A stretch of DNA of 50,381 nt from an uncultured Lachnospiraceae bacterium (GTDB taxonomy: Bacteria; Bacillota; Clostridia; Lachnospirales; Lachnospiraceae): assembly GCA_947625205.1 (NCBI GenBank), contig CANQNN010000018.1, forward strand, positions 1-50,381, given 5' to 3'. The notes beneath the pieces are model-generated. The model had not been told where the DNA came from and did not search any database. It saw only the letters and a list, made by a program, of their open reading frames with translations. A program made the translations under genes and the position numbers. Below are positions 17,573 through 25,591 of this stretch, in pieces; position 1 is the stretch's first letter, and every line of letters begins with the position of its first letter.

Positions 17573-18079
17573 ATTAGCGAATTATTCATCAACGAACAGA
17601 TTAGAGACAAAGAAGTGCGTGTGATCGGTGAGGACGGTGAACAGCTTGGCATTATGTCGTCCAGGGATGCTCTGAAGCTGGCGGAGGAAGCAGGCGTCGA
17701 TCTGGTTAAGATCGCTCCGACCGCGAAGCCTCCGGTCTGTAGGATCGTAGATTACGGTAAGTTTAAGTATGAGCAGACGAGAAAAGAAAAAGAGGCAAAG
17801 AAGAAACAGAAGACCGTAGAGATCAAGGAGATCCGGCTGTCTCCCAATATTGACACGAACGACCTGAATACGAAGATCAATGCCGCGAGAAAATTTATCG
17901 GCAAGGGCGATCGTGTTAAGATCACGCTGCGTTTTCGCGGGCGTGAGATGGCGCACATGAATACCAGCAAACATATACTGGATGATTTCGCGGAAGCGCT
18001 TTCGGATATTGCGGTTGTCGATAAGGCGCCGAAGGTAGAGGGAAGAAGCATGACAATGTTTTTGGCTGAGAAGCGATAG
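17573..18079 (+). CDS. infC: Translation initiation factor IF-3, ATT start
   Basis: IF-3 binds the 30S subunit and checks the start codon. The 168 residues have the N-domain (ELFINEQIRDKEVR, GEQLGIMSSRDAL), a Lys-rich linker (about 75-85) and the C-domain (IRLSPNIDTNDL, KGDRVKITLRFRGREM). The natural start is ATT 17573-17575: GGAGGG sits seven bases upstream and the N-terminus then matches the family. No ATG lies near. A non-ATG start allows IF-3 to repress its own translation, as known for other bacterial infC genes. rpmI and rplT follow. Confidence 0.95.
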   Translation: MSELFINEQIRDKEVRVIGEDGEQLGIMSSRDALKLAEEAGVDLVKIAPTAKPPVCRIVDYGKFKYEQTRKEKEAKKKQKTVEIKEIRLSPNIDTNDLNTKINAARKFIGKGDRVKITLRFRGREMAHMNTSKHILDDFAEALSDIAVVDKAPKVEGRSMTMFLAEKR

Positions 18080-18152
18080 CTGCTTAGTTGAAATATATAT
18101 GATATCTTAGACCGATATCTCACAAATTTAATAATATAGGAGGAATATTGAA

Positions 18153-18350
18153 ATGCCAAAAATGAAGACAAGCAGATCTGCTGCTAAACGTTTTAAACTT
18201 ACGGGAACAGGTAAACTGAAAAGAAATAAAGCTTATAAACGCCATATCTTAACCAAGAAGACGACCAAGAGAAAGAGAAATCTCAGGAAGCCGGCTATGA
18301 CGGATGCATCGAATGTTAAGAATATGAAGAAGATTTTACCTTATCTGTAA
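18153..18350 (+). CDS. rpmI: Ribosomal protein bL35
   Basis: 65 residues, very basic, with the L35 signature [24 protein letters not shown] and a C-terminus ending KKILPYL. It is part of the large ribosomal subunit. GGAGG lies upstream of ATG 18153. It is the middle gene of the conserved infC-rpmI-rplT operon. Confidence 0.97.
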   Translation: MPKMKTSRSAAKRFKLTGTGKLKRNKAYKRHILTKKTTKRKRNLRKPAMTDASNVKNMKKILPYL

Positions 18351-18399
18351 GGTCGGGTAAATTCAGGGCAAAGGTTTAAGTCATAAGGAGGAAAAAGAC

Positions 18400-18756
18400 A
18401 TGGCAAGAATTAAAGGCGGTTTAAACGCTAAAAAGAAGCATAACAGAGTTTTAAAGCTTGCGAAGGGTTACAGAGGCGCAAGATCAAAACAATACAGGGT
18501 AGCGAAGCAGTCCGTAATGAGAGCGTTGGCATCTTCTTACGCAGGACGAAAAGAGAGAAAGCGTCAGTTCAGACAGTTGTGGATCGCGCGTATTAATGCG
18601 GCAGCGAGAATGAACGGCTTGTCCTACAGCAGATTTATGTACGGCTTAAAGACAGCAGGAGTTGATATCAACAGAAAGATGCTGGCTGAGATGGCAGTCA
18701 ATGATGCCCAGGGATTTACCACACTGGCCGACATTGCAAAAGAGAATCTGAAATAG
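18400..18756 (+). CDS. rplT: Ribosomal protein bL20
   Basis: 118 residues, highly basic N-terminus (MARIKGG, then [16 protein letters not shown]), a 23S rRNA-binding assembly protein. By family it is also the likely autoregulator of this operon through the leader. AAGGAGG lies upstream of the start. The operon ends at the hairpin 18765-18794. Confidence 0.97.
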   Translation: MARIKGGLNAKKKHNRVLKLAKGYRGARSKQYRVAKQSVMRALASSYAGRKERKRQFRQLWIARINAAARMNGLSYSRFMYGLKTAGVDINRKMLAEMAVNDAQGFTTLADIAKENLK

Positions 18757-18764
18757 ATAAAATG

Positions 18765-18794
18765 AAGGGACATGAAAAAACATGTCCCTTTATT
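18765..18794 (+). terminator. Terminator of the infC operon
   Basis: AAGGGACATG, six-base loop, CATGTCCCTT, then TTATT: a perfect ten-base stem right after rplT. Confidence 0.85.
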
Positions 18795-18816
18795 CAGATT
18801 ATGGGAGGCAATAAGA

Positions 18817-20079
18817 ATGGATGTATTGAGAGCGCCTATGGGGTGGAACTCGTGGGACTGTTACGGGGCGGCCGTCACGGAAGAGACGGTACGCAGAAAC
18901 GCTGATTTTATGGCAAAGCATTTGAAGAAATACGGCTGGGAGTATATCGTTGTGGACATCCAGTGGTATGAACCGAATGCCACGACACACGAATACCGTC
19001 AGTTTACCGAGCTGTGCATGGACGGGTATTCACGCCTTATCCCTGCGGAAAACAGATTTCCGTCCGCAGCAGACGGTCAGGGTTTTAAACCCCTTTCCGA
19101 TTATGTGCATTCACTGGGACTTAAGTTTGGCATACATATTATGAGGGGAATACCCAGACAGGCAGTTCACAGGAATACGCCCGTCAAAGGCACTTCGGTC
19201 ACGGCGCGCAGCATTGCCAAGACCGCAAGCATATGTGCGTGGAATACGGATATGTACGGCGTTGACCCGCTGAAGGAAGGCGCGCGGGCATACTATGACA
19301 GTATATTTGAACTGTATGCGTCATGGGGCGTTGATTTTATAAAATGTGACGATATTGCAAGAGAACTGCCGCATGAAGAGAGCGAGCTTATCATGCTCAG
19401 TGAGTCGCTTCGTTCCTGCGGGCGCGATATGGTTTTAAGCCTCTCGCCGGGTCCCGCGCTTCTTGAGAAGGCGGAGTTATACAAGCAGACATCCAATATG
19501 TGGCGCATCACGGACGATTTCTGGGATGACTGGAAATTGCTGTATAACATGTTTGAACGCTGTGAAAAATGGTCCGCTCATAACGGGGCAGGGCACTGGG
19601 CTGATGCCGATATGCTTCCGGTGGGACCTCTCCGGCAGGACTATGATGTCTCAGAAGTGACGAAATTTACCGAGGCCGAGCAGCGAACGATGATGACGCT
19701 GTGGTGTATTTTCCGCTCACCGCTGATGATCGGCGGAGAGATGACGAAGTTCGATGATTTTACGATGCGTCTTCTGACCAATGAAGCGCTTCTTGCGATG
19801 CATGAGAAATCCCGCCACGCGCACCAGGTATGGCGCAGACAGATGGCGGGAACGGAGATCGTTCTCTGGACGGCGGTATGCGCCGATGGCGGACAGTATT
19901 TTGCGCTCTTTAATATCGGAGACGCAGACTGTGAGATCAGCCTCGATATGAAGGAATTAGAGATTTACCGTGAGACAGAGCTTATGGAAATATGGAGCGG
20001 GAAAAAGGCGCATGCTGGAACAGAGATCAGAGTGGGGCTGGGTGCGCATGACTGCAAGGCTTTTCTTGCGGGCAGATAA
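18817..20079 (+). CDS. Alpha-galactosidase-like enzyme, GH27
   Basis: A 420-residue (beta/alpha)8 glycosidase. The N-terminus has the GH27 signature APMGWNSWDCYG (residues 6-17). The nucleophile is D178 in DFIKCDD and the acid/base lies in RITDDFWDDW (about D233/D234). HWADADMLPVG and FRSPLMIGGEM are further family blocks. It ends with a short beta domain (about 340-420). There is no signal peptide, so it should act inside the cell on imported alpha-galactosides. ATG 18817 follows GGGAGG by eight bases; an upstream in-frame ATG at 18772 lies inside the rplT terminator and is rejected. GH27 also includes alpha-N-acetylgalactosaminidases and beta-L-arabinopyranosidases. Confidence 0.9.
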   Translation: MDVLRAPMGWNSWDCYGAAVTEETVRRNADFMAKHLKKYGWEYIVVDIQWYEPNATTHEYRQFTELCMDGYSRLIPAENRFPSAADGQGFKPLSDYVHSLGLKFGIHIMRGIPRQAVHRNTPVKGTSVTARSIAKTASICAWNTDMYGVDPLKEGARAYYDSIFELYASWGVDFIKCDDIARELPHEESELIMLSESLRSCGRDMVLSLSPGPALLEKAELYKQTSNMWRITDDFWDDWKLLYNMFERCEKWSAHNGAGHWADADMLPVGPLRQDYDVSEVTKFTEAEQRTMMTLWCIFRSPLMIGGEMTKFDDFTMRLLTNEALLAMHEKSRHAHQVWRRQMAGTEIVLWTAVCADGGQYFALFNIGDADCEISLDMKELEIYRETELMEIWSGKKAHAGTEIRVGLGAHDCKAFLAGR

Positions 20080-20114
20080 GAGAAAATACATGGCGGTGTA
20101 TGGAGGTAAACAGT

Positions 20115-21602
20115 ATGGGTGTATTGGAGAATCTGGAGCCGGAGAAGGTGTTCCAGTATTTTGAAGAGATCAGTCAGATACCGCACGGATCGGGCAACAT
20201 CCGGCAGATCAGTGACTATCTGAAGAAATTTGCGCATGACAGAGGTCTTGCGTGCATACAGGATGATGCCCTGAATATCATTATCATAAAAGAAGCGTCG
20301 AAAGGATACGAGCAGGCGGCGCCTCTTATCCTGCAGGGGCACATGGATATGGTTGCGGTCAGCAGCCCCGGATATGACATTGATATGACCAAAGATCCCT
20401 TGCGTCTTCGCATAGATAACGGGCGGATCTGTGCGGAAGGGACAAGCCTTGGCGGGGATGACGGTATCGCCGTAGCTTACGCGCTGGCGCTTCTGGACGC
20501 CGATGACATCGGTCATCCGCGGCTGGAGGTCGTTATTACCGTGGATGAGGAAGTGGGGCTCCAAGGAGCGCATTCGATCGATCTGTCCATGCTGAAGGGG
20601 AAGCGGCTGATCAATCTGGATCAGGAAGAGGAAGGCGTGATCATTACAAGCTGCGCAGGCGGTGCAAGGGTGGATATCGATATTCCGGTGCAGAGTGGGG
20701 ATGCTCCCGACAAAGATGCCCCGAGCGGGAAGAAGACTCTCCATATCGGAGTTAGAGGTCTGCTGGGCGGTCATTCCGGTATCGAGATCAATAAGGGAAG
20801 AGGAAACGCCAACTGTCTTTTGGGACGTATCCTGCATAAGCTGTCCGGACAGTTTTCGGTTCGGCTGATATCCATGAACGGCGGACAGGCGGACAACGCG
20901 ATCCCCCGCGTGGCCGATGCGCTGATTGAGGTTGACATAACTAATATAGATAAAGTAGCAGCTTTAGTGAAGGAAGAGGAAAATGCGATTCGCCGTGCGT
21001 TAGGGGATGCCGATCCGGGTCTCTTAGTCGTGTGTGAGGAAAAAGACGAAACGGCAGATCAACAGGCAGAGACAACATTTTGTTTTGATACCGGTTTCAC
21101 TGCCCGGGCGCTCGACTGTCTTTGTGAGCTGCCAAACGGCGTGGTTGCCATGAGTAAGGAGTTGGAAGGGCTTGTTGAGACGTCGCTTAATCTGGGCATT
21201 GTCGCCACGGATAAAGAAGGACTGCATCTGTCCTACGCTGTCAGAAGCTCCGTGGACGAAGAACGGGAACAGCTGTGCGGCCGTCTCGAAAGGATCAGCG
21301 CTAAATACGGCGCGGAAATGAATGTCAGGAATGCTTACCCTGGCTGGGCATACCGCGCGGATTCACCGCTTCGGGATATTGCCGTCAAGGTGTACGAGGA
21401 TATTTATGGTAAGAAACCGGTGCTTGAGGCGATCCATGCGGGCGTGGAGTGCGGACTGCTGGCGGCCAAGATAGACGGACTGGACTGTATCTCCATCGGT
21501 CCTGATATGTCGGATGTTCATACGGTGGAGGAGAGCCTTGATATCGCTTCTGTGCAGAGAACTTGGCAGTATCTGCTCGGCATTGTAGCTTACCGGGAAT
21601 GA
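20115..21602 (+). CDS. pepD: Aminoacyl-histidine dipeptidase PepD (M20)
   Basis: A 495-residue cytoplasmic metallodipeptidase that cleaves Xaa-His and other dipeptides. It has the M20C zinc sites: GHMDMV (about 80-85), GTSLGGDDGIA (about 114-124), DEEVGLQGA (about 145-153) and a C-terminal HAGVECG (about 438-444). The lid or dimerisation domain is inserted around 185-380 (GLLGGHSG). ATG 20115 has GGAGG eight bases upstream and yields the standard MGVLENLEPEKVF start. It lies 35 bases after the GH27 gene and may share its transcript. Confidence 0.94.
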   Translation: MGVLENLEPEKVFQYFEEISQIPHGSGNIRQISDYLKKFAHDRGLACIQDDALNIIIIKEASKGYEQAAPLILQGHMDMVAVSSPGYDIDMTKDPLRLRIDNGRICAEGTSLGGDDGIAVAYALALLDADDIGHPRLEVVITVDEEVGLQGAHSIDLSMLKGKRLINLDQEEEGVIITSCAGGARVDIDIPVQSGDAPDKDAPSGKKTLHIGVRGLLGGHSGIEINKGRGNANCLLGRILHKLSGQFSVRLISMNGGQADNAIPRVADALIEVDITNIDKVAALVKEEENAIRRALGDADPGLLVVCEEKDETADQQAETTFCFDTGFTARALDCLCELPNGVVAMSKELEGLVETSLNLGIVATDKEGLHLSYAVRSSVDEEREQLCGRLERISAKYGAEMNVRNAYPGWAYRADSPLRDIAVKVYEDIYGKKPVLEAIHAGVECGLLAAKIDGLDCISIGPDMSDVHTVEESLDIASVQRTWQYLLGIVAYRE

Positions 21603-21665
21603 CACGGACATATCCGCCGCCCTGCAATACGGAAAAAGGATCGATAATATACAGTAAAATGTCAG

Positions 21666-21694
21666 TTGACATGATGTGCGCCGCATCGTAGAAT
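21666..21694 (+). promoter_or_regulatory. Promoter of the thioesterase / EAL pair
   Basis: TTGACA (21666-21671), 17 bases, TAGAAT (21689-21694): a near-perfect site 55 bases before ATG 21749. Confidence 0.8.
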
Positions 21695-21748
21695 AATATA
21701 GAAAAAAAGCATGTCTGCGCGAAGAACGATCCGAAGGAAGGTATTCCA

Positions 21749-22180
21749 ATGTATAAGTATGAATATCAGGCCCAGTATTATGAGACAGACCAGATGGGTA
21801 TTATTCACCACTCCAACTATATCAGATGGTTTGAATCGGCACGGATCGGATATATGAAGCAGATCGGCGTGGATTACGGTGAAATGGAGAAGTCCGGGGT
21901 CATCAGTCCTGTGCTGGAAGTAAACTGCACCTACAAATCTATGGTACATTTCGGGGATACCGTGGAGATACTGGTGACAATAGAGAAATATAACGGGGTC
22001 AGACTGGAATTGTCTTATATTATCTGTGACAAAGAATCGCAGGTGGTCAGGACGGTTGGAACCAGTAAGCATTGTTTTCTGGACTCCGCGGGAAGGCCGC
22101 TGTCGCTGAAGAAAGCATATCCCGCGTATGACGCTGCATTTCGGGCGGCGATGGAAAATGATCAAATTGTAAAGGAATGA
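21749..22180 (+). CDS. Hotdog-fold acyl-CoA thioesterase (YbgC/FadM-like)
   Basis: 143 residues of the 4-hydroxybenzoyl-CoA thioesterase superfamily. The active-site block YYETDQMGIIHHSNYIRWFESAR (about 9-32) carries the catalytic Asp and the HHSNY signature. It should hydrolyse acyl-CoA or acyl-ACP thioesters in the cytoplasm. GAAGGAAGG lies upstream of ATG. The EAL-domain gene begins 10 bases after its stop, so both are probably co-transcribed. The natural acyl substrate cannot be told. Confidence 0.9.
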   Translation: MYKYEYQAQYYETDQMGIIHHSNYIRWFESARIGYMKQIGVDYGEMEKSGVISPVLEVNCTYKSMVHFGDTVEILVTIEKYNGVRLELSYIICDKESQVVRTVGTSKHCFLDSAGRPLSLKKAYPAYDAAFRAAMENDQIVKE

Positions 22181-22190
22181 ATTTACGGCA

Positions 22191-23561
22191 ATGAGCGAAT
22201 CGTTATTTGATAAGGTCAAGATAAATCATTTTTCTCCGAATGATTCTGCGATGCAGGATTCTCTTACGGGGCTGGACAGATATGAGATCTTCTTAAAGAA
22301 GCTCCAGAAGGCTATCGACAATATAGGCGACAGGCGCATATCGATCACTTATACGGATATCAAGCATTTTAAATACATCAACGATACTTACGGCTATCAG
22401 GTAGGAGATGCGCTCCTGCAGGATTTTGTGAAAGAAATGACAGAAAACAACGAATATGTGATCTGTTGTTCAAGAGTTTATTCTGATAATTTCGTTGCTG
22501 CCGGTTATCTGGTCGGTGAGGTAAGCAATGAACAGTTCCGGGATTTTATTCAAGAGTTGAACCAGGAAAGAGAGGTTCGGTTCAGAGAGAAATATTTAAA
22601 CAGCCGCCTTCAGTTTTGCAGCGGTATCAGTATCATTGACAAAAACAGCAGGAGTTTGGATGCGGAGACGGCTGTCTCCAATGCCAATCTTGCCAGAAAA
22701 GTGGCAAAAGAGCTGGAGGAGGACTGTTGCGTGCTGTTTGACCACAGCATGATGGAAGGCATCAAGCGTGAGGTTGAGATCACTTCCCAGGTTCCTAAAG
22801 CGATCGCCAATCATGAATTTAAAGTATATTATCAGCCTAAGATAGAAACCTCAACGCTGAAGCTGGTTGGCGCGGAGGCGCTTGTGCGCTGGCAGAAACC
22901 GGACGGGTCCTTTGTCTATCCGGACCAGTTTATTCCCTTTATTGAGAGAAGCGGACAGGTTGTGGATGTGGACTATTATGTGTACAGGGAGGTATTCAGA
23001 TTCTTGGCGGAAAGAATAGCGGCAGGCAAGAAAGTAGTGCCTGTCTCCCTGAACGTGTCAAGGGTACATCTTACTAAGATGAGTATACTTGAGTACGTTA
23101 AGAGTCTGTTTGAAGAGTATAAGATCCCTTCGGAGCTGATAGAGTTTGAACTGACGGAAAGTATCTATCTTGATAACACGGCGCAGGCTCTCAAGCTGGT
23201 GGATGGTTTACATAAATTTGGAACGAAGGTTTCGATGGATGATTTCGGTTCCGGTTATTCATCCTTAAATCTTCTGAGCAGACTTCCTATCGATATAATT
23301 AAGCTGGACAAAGTATTTTTAAAGGATGACACTCTGCAGGAAAGCGATAAGATCGTTATTTCCTGTATGGTCGATATGGCTAAGAGGCTTCGCATCGTCT
23401 CTCTCTGCGAGGGCGTGGAGACGCCTGAACAGAGCAATTATCTTAAAGAGATCGGATGTCAGCTGCAGCAGGGGTATTATTTCTCAAGACCGGTTCCTCA
23501 GGAACAGTTTGAACAGATCATAGACAACGAGTACAATGATCGGGATAGCGAAAACAAATAG
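22191..23561 (+). CDS. Degenerate GGDEF plus intact EAL protein (c-di-GMP phosphodiesterase)
   Basis: 456 residues, soluble. The N-terminal GGDEF-like domain (about 22-190, DSLTGLDRYEIF at its start) has YSDNF at 97-101 in place of GGDEF, so it should not make c-di-GMP. The EAL domain (about 205-445) keeps E229 in the EAL motif, SLNVSR, ELTES, DDFGSGYSSL, IIKLDK, CEGVET and LQQGYYFSRP, which indicates an active phosphodiesterase. It may use the inactive GGDEF as a GTP sensor, as known for similar proteins. No membrane helix or sensory domain is present. The ribosome binding site is weak, so translation may depend on the thioesterase gene upstream. Confidence 0.92.
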   Translation: MSESLFDKVKINHFSPNDSAMQDSLTGLDRYEIFLKKLQKAIDNIGDRRISITYTDIKHFKYINDTYGYQVGDALLQDFVKEMTENNEYVICCSRVYSDNFVAAGYLVGEVSNEQFRDFIQELNQEREVRFREKYLNSRLQFCSGISIIDKNSRSLDAETAVSNANLARKVAKELEEDCCVLFDHSMMEGIKREVEITSQVPKAIANHEFKVYYQPKIETSTLKLVGAEALVRWQKPDGSFVYPDQFIPFIERSGQVVDVDYYVYREVFRFLAERIAAGKKVVPVSLNVSRVHLTKMSILEYVKSLFEEYKIPSELIEFELTESIYLDNTAQALKLVDGLHKFGTKVSMDDFGSGYSSLNLLSRLPIDIIKLDKVFLKDDTLQESDKIVISCMVDMAKRLRIVSLCEGVETPEQSNYLKEIGCQLQQGYYFSRPVPQEQFEQIIDNEYNDRDSENK

Positions 23562-23564
23562 GGG

Positions 23565-23593
23565 TTGCTTTTTTACTCATTATTGAGTATAAT
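23565..23593 (+). promoter_or_regulatory. tRNA-Pro promoter
   Basis: TTGCTT (23565-23570), 17 bases, TATAAT (23588-23593), 12 bases before the tRNA 5' end. Confidence 0.75.
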
Positions 23594-23605
23594 GAATACT
23601 GTTTT

Positions 23606-23678
23606 CGGGGTGTGGCTCAGGTGGTAGAGCGCTTCGTTAGGGACGAAGAGGCCGCAAGTTCAAGTCTTGTCACTCCGA
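23606..23678 (+). tRNA. tRNA-Pro (anticodon AGG)
   Basis: A full 73-base cloverleaf: acceptor CGGGGTG/CACTCCG, D arm GCTC-AGGTGGTA-GAGC, anticodon arm CTTCG-TTAGGGA-CGAAG, variable AGGCC, T arm GCAAG-TTCAAGT-CTTGT, discriminator A. The anticodon reads AGG, which decodes proline CCU (and more if A34 becomes inosine). The 3' CCA is not encoded (ATT follows). Body and C1-G72 end are typical of bacterial tRNA-Pro. Confidence 0.93.
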
Positions 23679-23692
23679 TTACTTAAAAGATT

Positions 23693-23724
23693 GGAAATGT
23701 CACAAAACGGCATTTCCTTTTTTT
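23693..23724 (+). terminator. Terminator of the tRNA gene
   Basis: GGAAATG pairs with CATTTCC and is followed by a seven-base T run, 15 bases after the tRNA. Confidence 0.8.
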
Positions 23725-23789
23725 AGATGAAAGCCCGCTTGCGCGGACCCCCATCGCACGTTGCATAGATATTTCGAAACGGAGGCAGC

Positions 23790-24347
23790 ATGAAGATCCT
23801 TATAGTGGTAGATATGCAGAATGATTTTGTGACTGGCGCGCTGAAGAACGAGCAGGCACAGATGATCGTGCCGAATGTCGCGGCGAAGCTTAAGCGGGCG
23901 GCAGAGGACGAGTCATGCCGGATCATCTTTACGGCGGATACGCATACGGCAGGTTATTTGAAGACGGAGGAAGGAATCCATCTTCCCGTGGAGCATTGTA
24001 TCAACGGCACATGGGGGCATGAGATCATAGAAGAACTGAAAGATTGCGCGGCGGACGGCGAGGTATGCCGGAAGGAAACTTTCGGGGCCGTGAAGCTGGG
24101 AGAGATGCTGCGCGGCATGGAGAAGAATGGCGGGCATATCGGCAGTGTTGAACTGATCGGCCTCTGCACCGATATCTGTGTGATCAGCAATGCGCTGCTG
24201 GTTAAGGCGTTTCTGCCGGATACGCATATTACGGTAGATGCGGCATGCTGTGCGGGTGTGACGCCGGCAAGTCATGAGACGGCGCTGGATGCGATGCAGG
24301 GCTGTCAGATAGAGGTTATCAACAGAGGAAGCGAGCCGTGGAAATAA
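23790..24347 (+). CDS. pncA: Nicotinamidase
   Basis: 185 residues of the isochorismatase-like hydrolase family; converts nicotinamide to nicotinate in NAD salvage. The catalytic triad is visible: D8 (VDMQNDF), K95 (CRKETF) and C130 (LCTDICV). Metal ligands are D50 and H52 (TADTH) and H69 (PVEHC). CGGAGG lies upstream of ATG. The next gene, pncB, uses the product nicotinate and starts 17 bases after this stop, which supports the assignment. Confidence 0.93.
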   Translation: MKILIVVDMQNDFVTGALKNEQAQMIVPNVAAKLKRAAEDESCRIIFTADTHTAGYLKTEEGIHLPVEHCINGTWGHEIIEELKDCAADGEVCRKETFGAVKLGEMLRGMEKNGGHIGSVELIGLCTDICVISNALLVKAFLPDTHITVDAACCAGVTPASHETALDAMQGCQIEVINRGSEPWK

Positions 24348-24364
24348 CTAAGGAGTAAGGAAGC

Positions 24365-25570
24365 ATGAGACTGCAGCCGATCATTACAAGCCTGTTGGAG
24401 AACGATCTGTATAAATTCAGTATGGGACAGGCTGTTTATCATCAGTTCAGCGATTACAAGACGACATGGTCCTTTAAATGCCGCAATAAAGATGTGAAGT
24501 TTACGGCGGGGATGGTGGACGAGATCAGGGAGCAGATTCGGGCGTACTGCGAACTGAAATTTACGGAAGAAGAGCTTGCGTACCTGGATGATATTCAGTG
24601 GATCAAAGGCTCCTATGTGGATTTCTTAAGACTGTGGCAGCCGCGTTTTCAGGACTTTGAGATCAATACCGACGCAGAGTGCGGTTTGTCCATCGAGACA
24701 AAAGGCACCTGGCTCAACACATCGATGTATGAAATACCGACGCTTGCGATCGTAAACGAAGTCTATTTCAGAATGAATTACAGTTATGAAGAGCTGATCG
24801 AAAGCTTTAAGGAACGTCTGGAAGAAAAGATCAAATGGCTGGCGGAGGGCAGATACAGGCTGTTCATGTTCAGCGAATTCGGATTGCGGCGCAGACTGTC
24901 CGCGCAGGCGCAGGAGCTCGCAGTCCGGTCATTTGCCAAAAAGGATATTGGCGAAAGTAAGTTTATCGGCACATCTAACGTATATCTTGCGAGAAAATAT
25001 CATGTTAAGCCTGTGGGTACGATGGCGCATGAGTGGATCATGTGCGTCGGGCAGGGCAATCACAAATACAATCCCGCTTATTCCAACTGGTTTGCACTGG
25101 ATGCGTGGGTAAAGGAATACGGCGTCCTAAACGGCACGGCGCTGACGGATGCGATCACTACGGCATGCTTCCTGAAAGATTTCCAGCTTACGTTTGCAAC
25201 GCTGTTTAACGGTGTGCGGCATGACTCCGGCGATCCGATCGAGTGGGGTGAGACGATGATCGACCATTATAGAAAACTGGGTATTGATGCCAGACAGAAG
25301 ACGCTGCTTTTTTCCGACAGCCTTGATTTTGAAAAGGCTGATAAGATTTTCAGGCATTTTGAAGGCCGTGCTAATGTGGCGTTCGGCATCGGCACTTATC
25401 TGTCAAACGACACTTGCGCAGCGCCTCTGAATATCGTTATGAAAACAACGCGCTGTAACGGACAGGACGTGGCCAAGATATCGGATACGGATGGCAAAGG
25501 AATGTGCAGAAACCCCGCCTATATAGAATATCTGAAACGCTGCATCGACTGGCGCATGCAGCATGAGTAG
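24365..25570 (+). CDS. pncB: Nicotinate phosphoribosyltransferase
   Basis: 401 residues; makes nicotinate mononucleotide from nicotinate and PRPP with ATP. Family blocks are present: LLENDLYKFSMGQA at the N-terminus (about 9-22), EFGLRRR (about 175), GTSNVYLA, GTMAHEW with the autophosphorylated His (about 220-226), and GVRHDSGDPIEWG (about 280-292). A good AAGGAG lies upstream. It forms a two-gene salvage operon with pncA. Confidence 0.95.
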   Translation: MRLQPIITSLLENDLYKFSMGQAVYHQFSDYKTTWSFKCRNKDVKFTAGMVDEIREQIRAYCELKFTEEELAYLDDIQWIKGSYVDFLRLWQPRFQDFEINTDAECGLSIETKGTWLNTSMYEIPTLAIVNEVYFRMNYSYEELIESFKERLEEKIKWLAEGRYRLFMFSEFGLRRRLSAQAQELAVRSFAKKDIGESKFIGTSNVYLARKYHVKPVGTMAHEWIMCVGQGNHKYNPAYSNWFALDAWVKEYGVLNGTALTDAITTACFLKDFQLTFATLFNGVRHDSGDPIEWGETMIDHYRKLGIDARQKTLLFSDSLDFEKADKIFRHFEGRANVAFGIGTYLSNDTCAAPLNIVMKTTRCNGQDVAKISDTDGKGMCRNPAYIEYLKRCIDWRMQHE

Positions 25571-25591
25571 AAAATATACAGGAAATAAGGG

